Below are positions 1-7,267 of a DNA stretch of 64,000 nt, one piece after another. This DNA comes from JBBRCE01 sp038205115 (GTDB taxonomy: Bacteria; Planctomycetota; Planctomycetia; Pirellulales; JBBRCE01): NCBI GenBank assembly GCA_038205115.1, contig JBBRCE010000014.1, positions 1 to 64,000 of the forward strand, in the 5' to 3' direction. The notes beneath the pieces were generated by a model that did no database searches, was not told the origin of the DNA, and was given only the letters and a program-made list of their open reading frames with translations. The number at the start of each line of letters is the position of its first letter. The first letter of the stretch is position 1. The position numbers and the translations under genes were made by a program.

Positions 1-165
1 TTGCATTCACTCGAAATCCTCCTTGAGTTGCGGAACATAGTCTTTCAACAACCATGTAACCCCGCAAATCACCGGCGGATTTCGAGTTTTTTTACGCAAC
101 CTCAAAAAGTACCAAACGGATATGCTTGGTTAAGGGCTAGCTGGCACGGAAAATCCTTTCATGGC

Positions 166-1574
166 TCACCACCCCCCATTGCTCAAATGTCTTAACCCGT
201 CGATGAGCGGCTTAAGTTCTGGATCATTAAGACTAAAACTGCTCGCTGAAAGTCGCCGCAGCCGATGCAACGCGGTTAATCTATTCAATCCTTGCGTTGT
301 GATGACGGCTGTTGAAACGTCTAGTTCTTCAAGCTGGGTGAATTTTACAATTGTGTTTAGCGATGCGTCCGTTAGCGGGCTGGATGGAATGCGCAAAACG
401 GTCAGTTGCTTGAGATTCTTAAGTTGAGCAACGCTTTGATCATTAAGTAGCGAGCCGTATACCTCAAGACTCTCCAATCGAGTCATTTCTCCAATTGAAC
501 CTGTGATGGAAGGCGTCAATTTCCGACAGCCGCTCAGGGATAACTGACGAAGGTTGGGCAATGCTTTTATGACTGCCAATTCGTCATCGGTGATATCAGA
601 ATCCCAAACGTGCAAGAACCGCAAGCGAGGAAGCTTTTTCAGAGAACTCAAGCCTGCAGACGTGAGCCGGTGGCCTGACAAAAAAAATCCCTTCCAAATT
701 ACTCGCTTGCGAAATTGCCTCAAGCCCCTTGTCGCCGATCTCAAGCGGGCCGGAGTAGTACTCAAGATAAGGCAATGAACCTGCGGTAACCGCAGCTTGG
801 TCCGCGTCCAAGACCATCGGCAAAATCAATTTGCGCAGCGAAGTTAACTGTGCGATCTGTTCGAGGCCTGCGTTTGTCAAGCGGGTTTTGGATAGCCACA
901 GTTCTTGCAACACATCCAGTTGCCTAAGGAACGACCGAAAAATAACTTCCGTTTTTCGTTCAGTCCGACGCGTGCTATCACGAGAAGCGGGCGTCTCACT
1001 CAGGGGAAGTTATTTATCGGTCGTTCCTAAGGTGAGGAACCGCAGCGTCAGAGATACTTGTCTCGTGTAACTTTAGAACTGCTAATTCGGGGAAGCATTT
1101 AAGATACCGAAGGTTTTCGTCGGAGACGTTGCTCGAGGAAAGATCTAACTCTCGTACCGCAAGCTGGGGCAAGTCAGCCAGAAAAACTCCCGTGACCGAT
1201 GTGCTAGATAGATCCAGTTTGCGCGTTGAGGTACAACGAGAAAACTTTTTCAAATGCCGATCGTCAAAACTTTTGCCATCAAATGAAACAACCTGCGGAC
1301 TGGTTGCAAGAATCAAATCCGATTCCTCCGGAGTGATCGGCCTTATAATTTTGATTTGTTCTACATCTTTCAGGTACTGAGCAAGATTAAAAGGCACATC
1401 TTTCGAGGGCGTGATGCGCAGAACAACCGTCGAGGCGGTTCTGAAATCCGACAGAGGCTCTTCCGCGCTAGACCCGCGAACCACAAAAACGAGCGTAATA
1501 CAAACAAATACAGACGCCAATGCACGACTGCCTACTTCAAAATCGCGACACCGAGGAGTTCTGGGCTGCCCCAT
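166..1574 (-). pseudogene. Secreted leucine-rich-repeat protein, broken by an insertion and a frameshift
   Basis: The intact gene would encode a secreted leucine-rich-repeat protein, probably for protein-protein contact; no partner is known. The N-terminus has a hydrophobic segment (VFVCITLVFVV) ending near SSAEE, consistent with a signal peptide or anchor. Repeats of about 24 residues follow, with the pattern LxxLxxLxLxxTxIxDxxL. Two lesions split it. A 100-bp palindromic element sits at 928-1027; removing it with one TAA copy rejoins AVPHL to RQLDVLQELW in frame. A run of eight A on the plus strand at 680-687 then moves the frame; seven would keep LEGI-FLSGHRLTSAGL continuous. The three readable pieces are 1574-1014, 913-680 and 680-166. 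It is most likely a pseudogene, although the homopolymer could be a sequencing error. Confidence 0.75.
925..1030. mobile_element. MITE-like 100-bp palindromic element, copy 1
   Basis: The element occupies 928-1027 and has terminal inverted repeats starting GGAACGACCG and ending CGGTCGTTCC. The inverted arms extend to about 22 bp with one mismatch. It is flanked by TAA on both sides (925-927 and 1028-1030), as expected for a 3-bp target duplication. Exact removal restores the leucine-rich-repeat reading frame, which supports true insertion. It encodes nothing and would need a transposase supplied elsewhere. Confidence 0.8.
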
Positions 1575-1744
1575 TCCGTTACCCTTGTTACGTTAGCAAG
1601 CTAGGAATAGTCGTTCGAGGGCGAAACATACCGTGAAGCAAACCGACCCAAGACATCCACGCCAAACCACCACAGAAAAAGACTGCAGGAAAAAAGAAAA
1701 AACGCGGCGGTCAACCGGAACATTCGCGGCAACCGGAGGTAATG

Positions 1745-2168
1745 TCATGAGACAAAATCACTACGCCGAAATGCCCATAAGGAACGACCGAAAAATAACT
1801 TCCGTTTTTCGTTCGGGTCGACGCGCGCTATCACGAGCAGCGGGCGTCTCACTCAGAGGAAGTTATTTTTCGGTCGTTCCTAACCAATCTGCGTTCTGCG
1901 GCAAAGGAGTTGGCAAATCGCATTGCACTACTTTTGATTCAATTGATATAGACTCGGGAAAATCAGCTAATACCTGACCTTCAATTTCATTAATAGAGTC
2001 ACAATCACTTGATGACATTGTGCCATCAATAAATACAATAATGAGCATGCCATTTTGACTTACATTTAGCGCGACGCCGCGAAGGGTTGGAAATACTTCG
2101 CCTAGCAATGCTCTTTGTAACGAAAGTAAAGTGCGCTGACGTGTAAGAACATTCTTTTCTTCTGTCAT
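1745..2168 (-). pseudogene. Small immunity-like protein with C-terminus replaced by the insertion element
   Basis: The ATG at 2168 opens a small acidic protein. After 96 native residues it runs into the insertion element, gaining GTTEK and a stop at 1863. Removing 103 bp (element plus one TAA) continues the frame as WLWAFRRSDFVS with a stop at 1745, giving about 106 residues. The pattern (LQRALLGEVFPTLRGVAL near the start, an FIDG segment, an ADFPE segment, then W-x-F-x-R-R at the end) resembles, from memory, small proteins found beside polymorphic toxins; this was not searched. Its start overlaps the stop of the preceding frame as ATGA, typical of coupled toxin/immunity genes. The truncation removes the conserved-looking W..RR tail. 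Confidence 0.5.
1778..1883. mobile_element. MITE-like 100-bp palindromic element, copy 2
   Basis: This second copy lies at 1781-1880, in the same orientation as copy 1, is also exactly 100 bp, and differs at only a few interior bases. The ends are the same (GGAACGACCG / CGGTCGTTCC) and TAA flanks both sides (1778-1780 and 1881-1883). It interrupts the 3' end of a small minus-strand gene and supplies a premature stop from within its terminal repeat. Confidence 0.8.
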
Positions 2169-2372
2169 GGCCTCACCGGAACAATATGAACGGAACCATC
2201 GCCAGCATAAGTGATCACGTTCTTTCGTAATGAGAGTGCTCGCACCAGTGTTCGGATCGACATAGTTGCCTATCGTTTCACCAAAATCAATATGCGTCAA
2301 CCCCGCGGCCCGGAATGGCGGCCTCCAGAGCATCGGTCTCGGGATGCGGCAGGCTCGGCCGATCTGCCAGAG
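2165..2372 (-). pseudogene. Decayed C-terminal tail of a probable RHS/polymorphic-toxin gene
   Basis: Three short stretches in shifting frames read together as one protein tail. PETDALEAAIPGRG comes first, then THIDFGETIGNYVDPNTGA, then NVITYAGDGSVHIVPVRP followed by TGA at 2165-2167. The last motif (HIVPxRP before the stop) resembles the C-termini of RHS-type secreted toxins as I recall them. At least two frameshifts are needed, so it is a relic. The stop codon overlaps the next ATG (ATGA), suggesting former translational coupling with the immunity-like gene. No N-terminal part of a toxin is visible, because terC starts nearby on the other strand. The assignment is tentative. Confidence 0.35.
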
Positions 2373-2604
2373 CCTCGGCGCGAACCACGGTTCGGAAAAG
2401 CGTTTTGTCGCGATGCCGGGGAGAATGGTCGATCGTTTGATCGGGCAGGTCAAACGTGCGGCAAACAGCGGATAAATGCACTAACCGGCCACTAGACCGG
2501 CCACGGGCCAAGCGGCTATATACTAAACTGCCGGCACGCTGCGGAATGTGCGGGCGAAATAGGTGCTGTGGAGCGCGAATGGTCTTTGGGTTGCGAGCAA
2601 ACTG

Positions 2605-3624
2605 ATGGAACCGGAACTTTGGCACTGGCTGGCGTTTGGCGCGTTCGTGCTGCTGATGCTGGTGCTCGATCTGACCGTGTTCCACCGCAAATCGCACGAG
2701 CCCACTTTGCGCGAAAGCGCGTTTTGGACCGTTTTTTGGGCGATCTTGGCCCTAGGCTTCAACGGCATCATCTGGCGATGGGGCGGATCACGGCAGGGTG
2801 CCGATTTTCTGGCCGGCTACCTGGTCGAATGGTCGCTCTCGATGGACAACGTGTTCATCTTTGCGGTGATCTTCAACTACTTCAAAGTGCCGCTGAAATA
2901 TCAATATCGCGTGCTGTTCTGGGGTATCCTGGGCGCCATCGCCATGCGACTGGTGTTTGTGCTGGCCGGCACGGCCATTCTGCACTACGCCGATTGGATG
3001 ATGTGGATCTTCGGCCTGTTTTTGATCTACACCGGCATTCGCCTGGCCACGCACGACGCCAGCGACATCCATCCGGAAAAAAACATCATCATGCGCATTG
3101 CCCGCAAAATTCTGCCGGTGACCAGCGAAATGCAAGGCAAACTGTTTTGCGTCCGCTGCGAAGGCAAACTGATGTTCACGCCGCTGTTTTTGGTGCTGCT
3201 GGTGGTGGAAGGCACGGATTTGCTGTTTGCCGTGGACAGCGTACCGGCCATTTTTGGCATCACCAAAGATCCGTTCATCGTGTTCACGTCCAACATCTTT
3301 GCGATTCTCGGCTTGCGGGCGCTGTACTTTTTGCTGGCCGGCGTGATGGGCTTGTTCCGCTTTTTAACCTACGGACTGAGCGCGGTGCTGGTGTTCATCG
3401 GCGGCAAGATGGTGGCCGAATATTGGTGGCCGCGTTACCAGCAGCATGCGAACGGAATTGAGCCGGCAATCGATCCAATCACCAAGCAAGAACTCCATCT
3501 GGTGCCGGGCTGGCTCTCGCTGGCGGTGGTGGTCAGCATTTTGGCGGTGGCGATCATTGTCTCGCTGCTGTTCCCCGCGAAGAACAAACCGGGCGGCGAA
3601 GGCGAACAGCAACCGGGCTCGTAG
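2605..3624 (+). CDS. TerC family integral membrane protein
   Basis: This is a polytopic inner-membrane protein of the TerC/Alx family. Members are linked to tellurite resistance and to metal (manganese) export, but the substrate here is not known. It has 339 residues and about eight hydrophobic segments. Family hallmarks include an N-terminal segment reading LDLTVFHRKSHE, the acidic membrane motif DNVFIFAVIFNYF near residue 81, and EGTDLLFAVDSVPAIFG around residue 205-218. These membrane aspartates are thought to bind metal. I chose the ATG at 2605 because the family starts just before WHWLAFGAF; an upstream in-frame GTG at 2563 would add 14 residues. It stands alone, 252 bp upstream of dnaA. 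Confidence 0.9.
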   Translation: MEPELWHWLAFGAFVLLMLVLDLTVFHRKSHEPTLRESAFWTVFWAILALGFNGIIWRWGGSRQGADFLAGYLVEWSLSMDNVFIFAVIFNYFKVPLKYQYRVLFWGILGAIAMRLVFVLAGTAILHYADWMMWIFGLFLIYTGIRLATHDASDIHPEKNIIMRIARKILPVTSEMQGKLFCVRCEGKLMFTPLFLVLLVVEGTDLLFAVDSVPAIFGITKDPFIVFTSNIFAILGLRALYFLLAGVMGLFRFLTYGLSAVLVFIGGKMVAEYWWPRYQQHANGIEPAIDPITKQELHLVPGWLSLAVVVSILAVAIIVSLLFPAKNKPGGEGEQQPGS

Positions 3625-3876
3625 TGGCGGAATTTCGATGTGTCGAATTTTGGCGGGCGATGCAGGCTGCGTCGGCGGAATCACAAACCACGCTCCGCTG
3701 GCGACTAACGCTGAGGGCGCGTGACGGGCAGTTGGGCGATTTTCTGCGGTTAGCCTGACGTCGACGCGGCCCCCAATACGGCGACCGGCGCAGTCGTTGT
3801 AAATGACTGTGCGGCAAGAGTTTAAAACTGGACATTTATTCGCGGTCGCGGCTCGCGAATCGGCCAAAAATCTGCT

Positions 3877-5091
3877 ATGTTAGGGGCTCGCCCAACTGCG
3901 ATTTTCGCCGGCTGTTTGACCACCGTTGACGTGGCCAAGCGTTGGGCATTTCCCGGGGGAAGTACAAGCGTCATGGTCGGGGTGCAACTCGTTCCGCTCA
4001 GTGGTGTGCTGCCCGGCGCCGATGGCCGGATGGTGAATGGCGTGTTGCGCGCGGATGTAGCCGACAGTCCGTTTGTAGCCGGCGATGAAAATCGGCTGGT
4101 CGCCACCGCCATTGAAGGCCTGCTCGACGAGCCCGGTGTGAGCTTCAATCCGCTGGTGTTGTACGGCCCGCCGGGCGTGGGCAAATCGCACTTGGCCGCC
4201 GGTCTGGTTGTCGCTTGGCAGCAGCGATATTCATCGCGCGCCGTGCACACCAACGGGACCGATTTTGCCCGCGATTACAGTAGCGCGGTCGATGGCGAGG
4301 CGGCAAACGGCGCGGCAATTTCCACCTGGCGAGCGAGCTTACGTTCGGCTGGGCTGCTGGTGTTGGAAAATTTAATGCAAATGTCGAGCAAGCGCGGCGC
4401 GCTGCAAGAGCTGATTTCGACGCTGGACGAGTTGGTTGCCCTGCGTCGTCCGGTGGTGATCACCTCGCGGTTGCCGCCGAGCGAAATTCGCGGTTTGCCC
4501 GTGGCATTGGTCAGCCGGCTGGCCGGCGGTTTGCTGTTGGCCGTTTCGCCACCGGGGCCCGAGTCTCGGCGGCTGCTGGTCGAAAAGCTGGCCCGCGCGC
4601 GGCAGTTAAAGATCGAGCCCGCGGCGCTGCGAATCTTGGCCGATGCATTCCCGGCCACCGTGCCGGAAATTCACGCCGCCATGTGCGAGTTGCAAATGAG
4701 CGTTGACGCTTCGCAGGATGCAGGCGCAGCGCGCGAGAACGTGCTGGGCATCACCACCGCCACGGTCAAAAAGTTCGTCGGCAATCGGCTGGTCGATGTG
4801 CGGCCTAGCGTCCGCGCGATCACCACGTTGACGGCCAAATACTTCGGTTTGAAAACTTCGGATTTAACCAGCCCTTCGCGACGCCGCGCGGTGGTCACCG
4901 CGCGGGGCGTTGCGTTGTATCTGGCCCGCCAGTTAACCGGCAAGAGCCTGGAACAACTCGGCGCACACTTTGGCGGCCGCGATCATACCACGGTGCTGCA
5001 CAGCTATCGCAGCACGGAATTAAAACAGCAACGTGATCCAGACGTTCGCCGCGCCATCGATGATTTGCGGAAGCTGATTGCGGCCTCGTGA
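3877..5091 (+). CDS. dnaA: Chromosomal replication initiator protein DnaA
   Basis: This is the initiator ATPase that binds DnaA boxes and opens oriC. The protein has 404 residues. The AAA+ domain has Walker A GPPGVGKS at 97-104. The Walker B position reads LLVLENL, so the usual acidic pair is E164-N165 instead of DD. Domain IV carries a helix-turn-helix and the signature GGRDHTTVLHSYR, with the DNA-contacting DHTT at 369-372. Only about 60 residues precede the AAA+ domain and they do not resemble DnaA domain I, which normally contacts the replicative helicase. Downstream are a probable origin and dnaN. The start is ATG at 3877 with no strong ribosome-binding site. Confidence 0.92.
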   Translation: MLGARPTAIFAGCLTTVDVAKRWAFPGGSTSVMVGVQLVPLSGVLPGADGRMVNGVLRADVADSPFVAGDENRLVATAIEGLLDEPGVSFNPLVLYGPPGVGKSHLAAGLVVAWQQRYSSRAVHTNGTDFARDYSSAVDGEAANGAAISTWRASLRSAGLLVLENLMQMSSKRGALQELISTLDELVALRRPVVITSRLPPSEIRGLPVALVSRLAGGLLLAVSPPGPESRRLLVEKLARARQLKIEPAALRILADAFPATVPEIHAAMCELQMSVDASQDAGAARENVLGITTATVKKFVGNRLVDVRPSVRAITTLTAKYFGLKTSDLTSPSRRRAVVTARGVALYLARQLTGKSLEQLGAHFGGRDHTTVLHSYRSTELKQQRDPDVRRAIDDLRKLIAAS

Positions 5092-5550
5092 GCTGAACTT
5101 CGTCGTTCATCGGCAGGCAAACAAGGCAGTACGTGATCTCCATGCCAGGGAGTGGATAATGTGTTGGCAAAATGTCGGCTAACTTCGGGCAACCGACAGC
5201 CGTCAACAGCCGCGGGGGCCAGGAGCGTAAACCATCGACATCATCAACACGGCATGAACAGCCGCGCAACATCCGGCCCACACGTTATCCACGCCTGAAC
5301 GCAGCGGTGAACAGAGGGCAAAACATTCGGCAAAAAGGCGGCCACAGCCACGTGAAATGGGTTTATCGACAATCGCCGGCCACGTATAACTACTGCTGCT
5401 GATTTCTAAAAAGATTAAATACAGTTACTCGCCGGCGACATTGTCCGGAGACGTCAGCGTCTCGGCATCCGTCAGGCACAAGTTGAGACCTGCGTAAGCT
5501 GAAGCAGCTTGGCGCGTCCGACTCTAACACACGACGAAAGGTCACCAGGC
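5092..5550. other. oriC: Probable replication origin region (oriC) between dnaA and dnaN
   Basis: This 459-bp gap between dnaA and dnaN holds no convincing gene. It contains DnaA-box-like sequences: TTATCCACT on the minus strand at 5151-5159, TTATCCACG on the plus strand at 5285-5293, and TTATCGACA at 5363-5371. An AT-rich patch follows at about 5400-5432 (TTTCTAAAAAGATTAAATAC), which could serve as the unwinding element. Position, boxes and AT-rich patch agree with an origin, but only three imperfect boxes are visible, so the true origin could extend elsewhere. Confidence 0.6.
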
Positions 5551-6660
5551 ATGAAAGTCACCTGCAATCGCGAAAAGCTTCTGGCCGCGTTTCAAACCGC
5601 AGCGGCCGTTGCGCCGCAACGCAGTCCCAAGCCGATCTTGCAAAACGTCAAGTTCGAAGCGTCCGGCGATATTCCAATGTTGATCGCCACGGACCTGGAG
5701 GTGGGCATTCGCGTCAATGTGAACGGCGTGGAGATTCACACGCCTGGCACGGTGCTGTTGCCGGTCGGCCGTTTTGGCGCGATCCTGCGGGAGAGCAACG
5801 ACGACTCGCTGGAGATCATCGCCGATCCGCAAGGCACGCTGGTTCGCGGCGCGCGGAGCGAATACAAACTGCCCGGCGAAAACCCGGCCGAGTTCCCCAC
5901 GGTGGCCAGCTTCAACGAAGAGAAATTTCTGGAACTGCCGGGCCGCGTGCTGCACGAGCTGATCCGCCGCACGTTGTTTGCCACGGATAACGAGTCCAGC
6001 CGTTACGCGCTGGGCGGCGTGCTGCTAGAAATGACCGCCGATCACGTGATTGCCGTTGGCACCGACGGCCGCCGACTGGCCAAGATGGAAGCCGCGGCCA
6101 AAAGCGCCGGCGGCTTAACGCCCAGCGATCAACCCACCATCGTGCCGGCCAAGGCGTTGCAGCTCATCGACCGCACTTTGGGCGATGACGACGTGCAAAT
6201 TGCCGCCCGCGCCAACGACGTGTTGATTCGCACGCCGCGGGCCACCATTTACTCGCGGCTGGTCGAAGGTCGGTTTCCCAAATGGCGCGATGTGTTTCCG
6301 CGCCGGCCGGACGCCACCAAGATCGATCTGCCCGTCGGTCCGTTTTTCTCGGCCGTGCGACAAGCGGCCATTGTCACCAGCGAAGAAAGCAAAGGCATCG
6401 ATTTCAGCTTTGCCGCCGGCACGCTGACGCTCACCGGCCGCGCGGCGGAAACCGGCCAATCGCGAGTGGAAATGCCCGTGACCTACGACGGCGCGGAGTT
6501 GGGCATTACGCTCGATCCGAAGTTTGTGGCCGACTTTTTGAAAGTCCTCGATCCGGAAAAAACCATCATCCTGGAAATCAAAAACAGCGAAGGTGCCGCG
6601 GTCTTCAGCACGGATGATGGCTACGGATACGTGGTGATGCCTTTGGCCCGTGATCGGTAA
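5551..6660 (+). CDS. dnaN: DNA polymerase III beta subunit (sliding clamp)
   Basis: This is the ring-shaped processivity clamp of the replisome. At 369 residues it matches the usual length (about 370). It begins MKVTCNREKLLAAFQTAAAV, typical of clamp domain 1. Other family segments are RYALGGVLLEM with GTDGRRLAKM, the central SRLVEGRFPKWRDVFP, and the C-terminal DDGYGYVVMPL, which forms part of the peptide-binding pocket. The ATG at 5551 was chosen over an upstream in-frame start at 5509 because the family begins there and GAAAGG lies about 12 bases upstream. It lies in the standard origin order dnaA-dnaN-DUF721-gyrB. Confidence 0.96.
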   Translation: MKVTCNREKLLAAFQTAAAVAPQRSPKPILQNVKFEASGDIPMLIATDLEVGIRVNVNGVEIHTPGTVLLPVGRFGAILRESNDDSLEIIADPQGTLVRGARSEYKLPGENPAEFPTVASFNEEKFLELPGRVLHELIRRTLFATDNESSRYALGGVLLEMTADHVIAVGTDGRRLAKMEAAAKSAGGLTPSDQPTIVPAKALQLIDRTLGDDDVQIAARANDVLIRTPRATIYSRLVEGRFPKWRDVFPRRPDATKIDLPVGPFFSAVRQAAIVTSEESKGIDFSFAAGTLTLTGRAAETGQSRVEMPVTYDGAELGITLDPKFVADFLKVLDPEKTIILEIKNSEGAAVFSTDDGYGYVVMPLARDR

Positions 6661-6878
6661 GAAGCGGAGAGGAATTGCAAATTGAAAAATGCGTAATTGC
6701 AAATGGAAGGCCAGCCAGAAGTTGGGCGGTAATTTTTTAAAGCAACGCTGATCGCTCGACAATCGCTTGGTTCACGAACGAAACACAACGCAACATTCCC
6801 CGCGATAAGCCTTACCTAGGATGACGTATTTCAATTTGCAGTCACCTGGCCGCTACTTTCAACACCAAAACGTAATCC

Positions 6879-7205
6879 ATGCCTGCTCCGCGTCCGATTG
6901 CCGACATTCTCTCGCAGCTCATGGCGCGGCGCGGTTACGCGCGGCAAATGGCCGCCAGCAGTTACATCGAGGCTTGGACGGCGGCGGTTGGCGAAAAGCT
7001 GGTCAAATTCACGCGGCCAGGGCAGATTCGCCGTAACGTGCTGGAAGTGATCGTGGCCAACAGCACGATGATGCAAGAACTCACCTTCCAAAAGGCGGCC
7101 ATTTTAGAAAAACTGGCGCCGCTGCTGCCCGACGAAAAAATTCGCGACCTGCGTTTTAAAATCGGTCCGATCAAAACCAGTTCGGACTCGTCCCAAAAAA
7201 AATAG
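6879..7205 (+). CDS. DUF721 protein, probable DciA-type helicase loader/regulator
   Basis: This 108-residue protein has a DUF721 (DciA) core: an N-terminal helix with PIADILSQLMARRGYAR, then a W-x-x-x-V-G motif (WTAAVGEKLVKFTRP), then a strand-rich segment ending LRFKIGPI. DciA proteins bind the replicative helicase and are the ancestral alternative to DnaC/DnaI loaders. Its place between dnaN and gyrB is the usual one for this family. The C-terminal ten residues are polar and probably disordered. With a DnaA that seems to lack domain I, a separate loader makes functional sense, though that is inference. Confidence 0.8.
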   Translation: MPAPRPIADILSQLMARRGYARQMAASSYIEAWTAAVGEKLVKFTRPGQIRRNVLEVIVANSTMMQELTFQKAAILEKLAPLLPDEKIRDLRFKIGPIKTSSDSSQKK

Positions 7206-7267
7206 CGCCCGCGCCCGGACGCCGGCGCGATCGTATTCGATTCACAAGCACCCGTTTCGAGAAACTC

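Noticed and set aside
1633..1977. Plus-strand 114-codon frame across the second insertion element
   Set aside because: It crosses the palindrome and runs opposite the immunity-like gene; no family resemblance.
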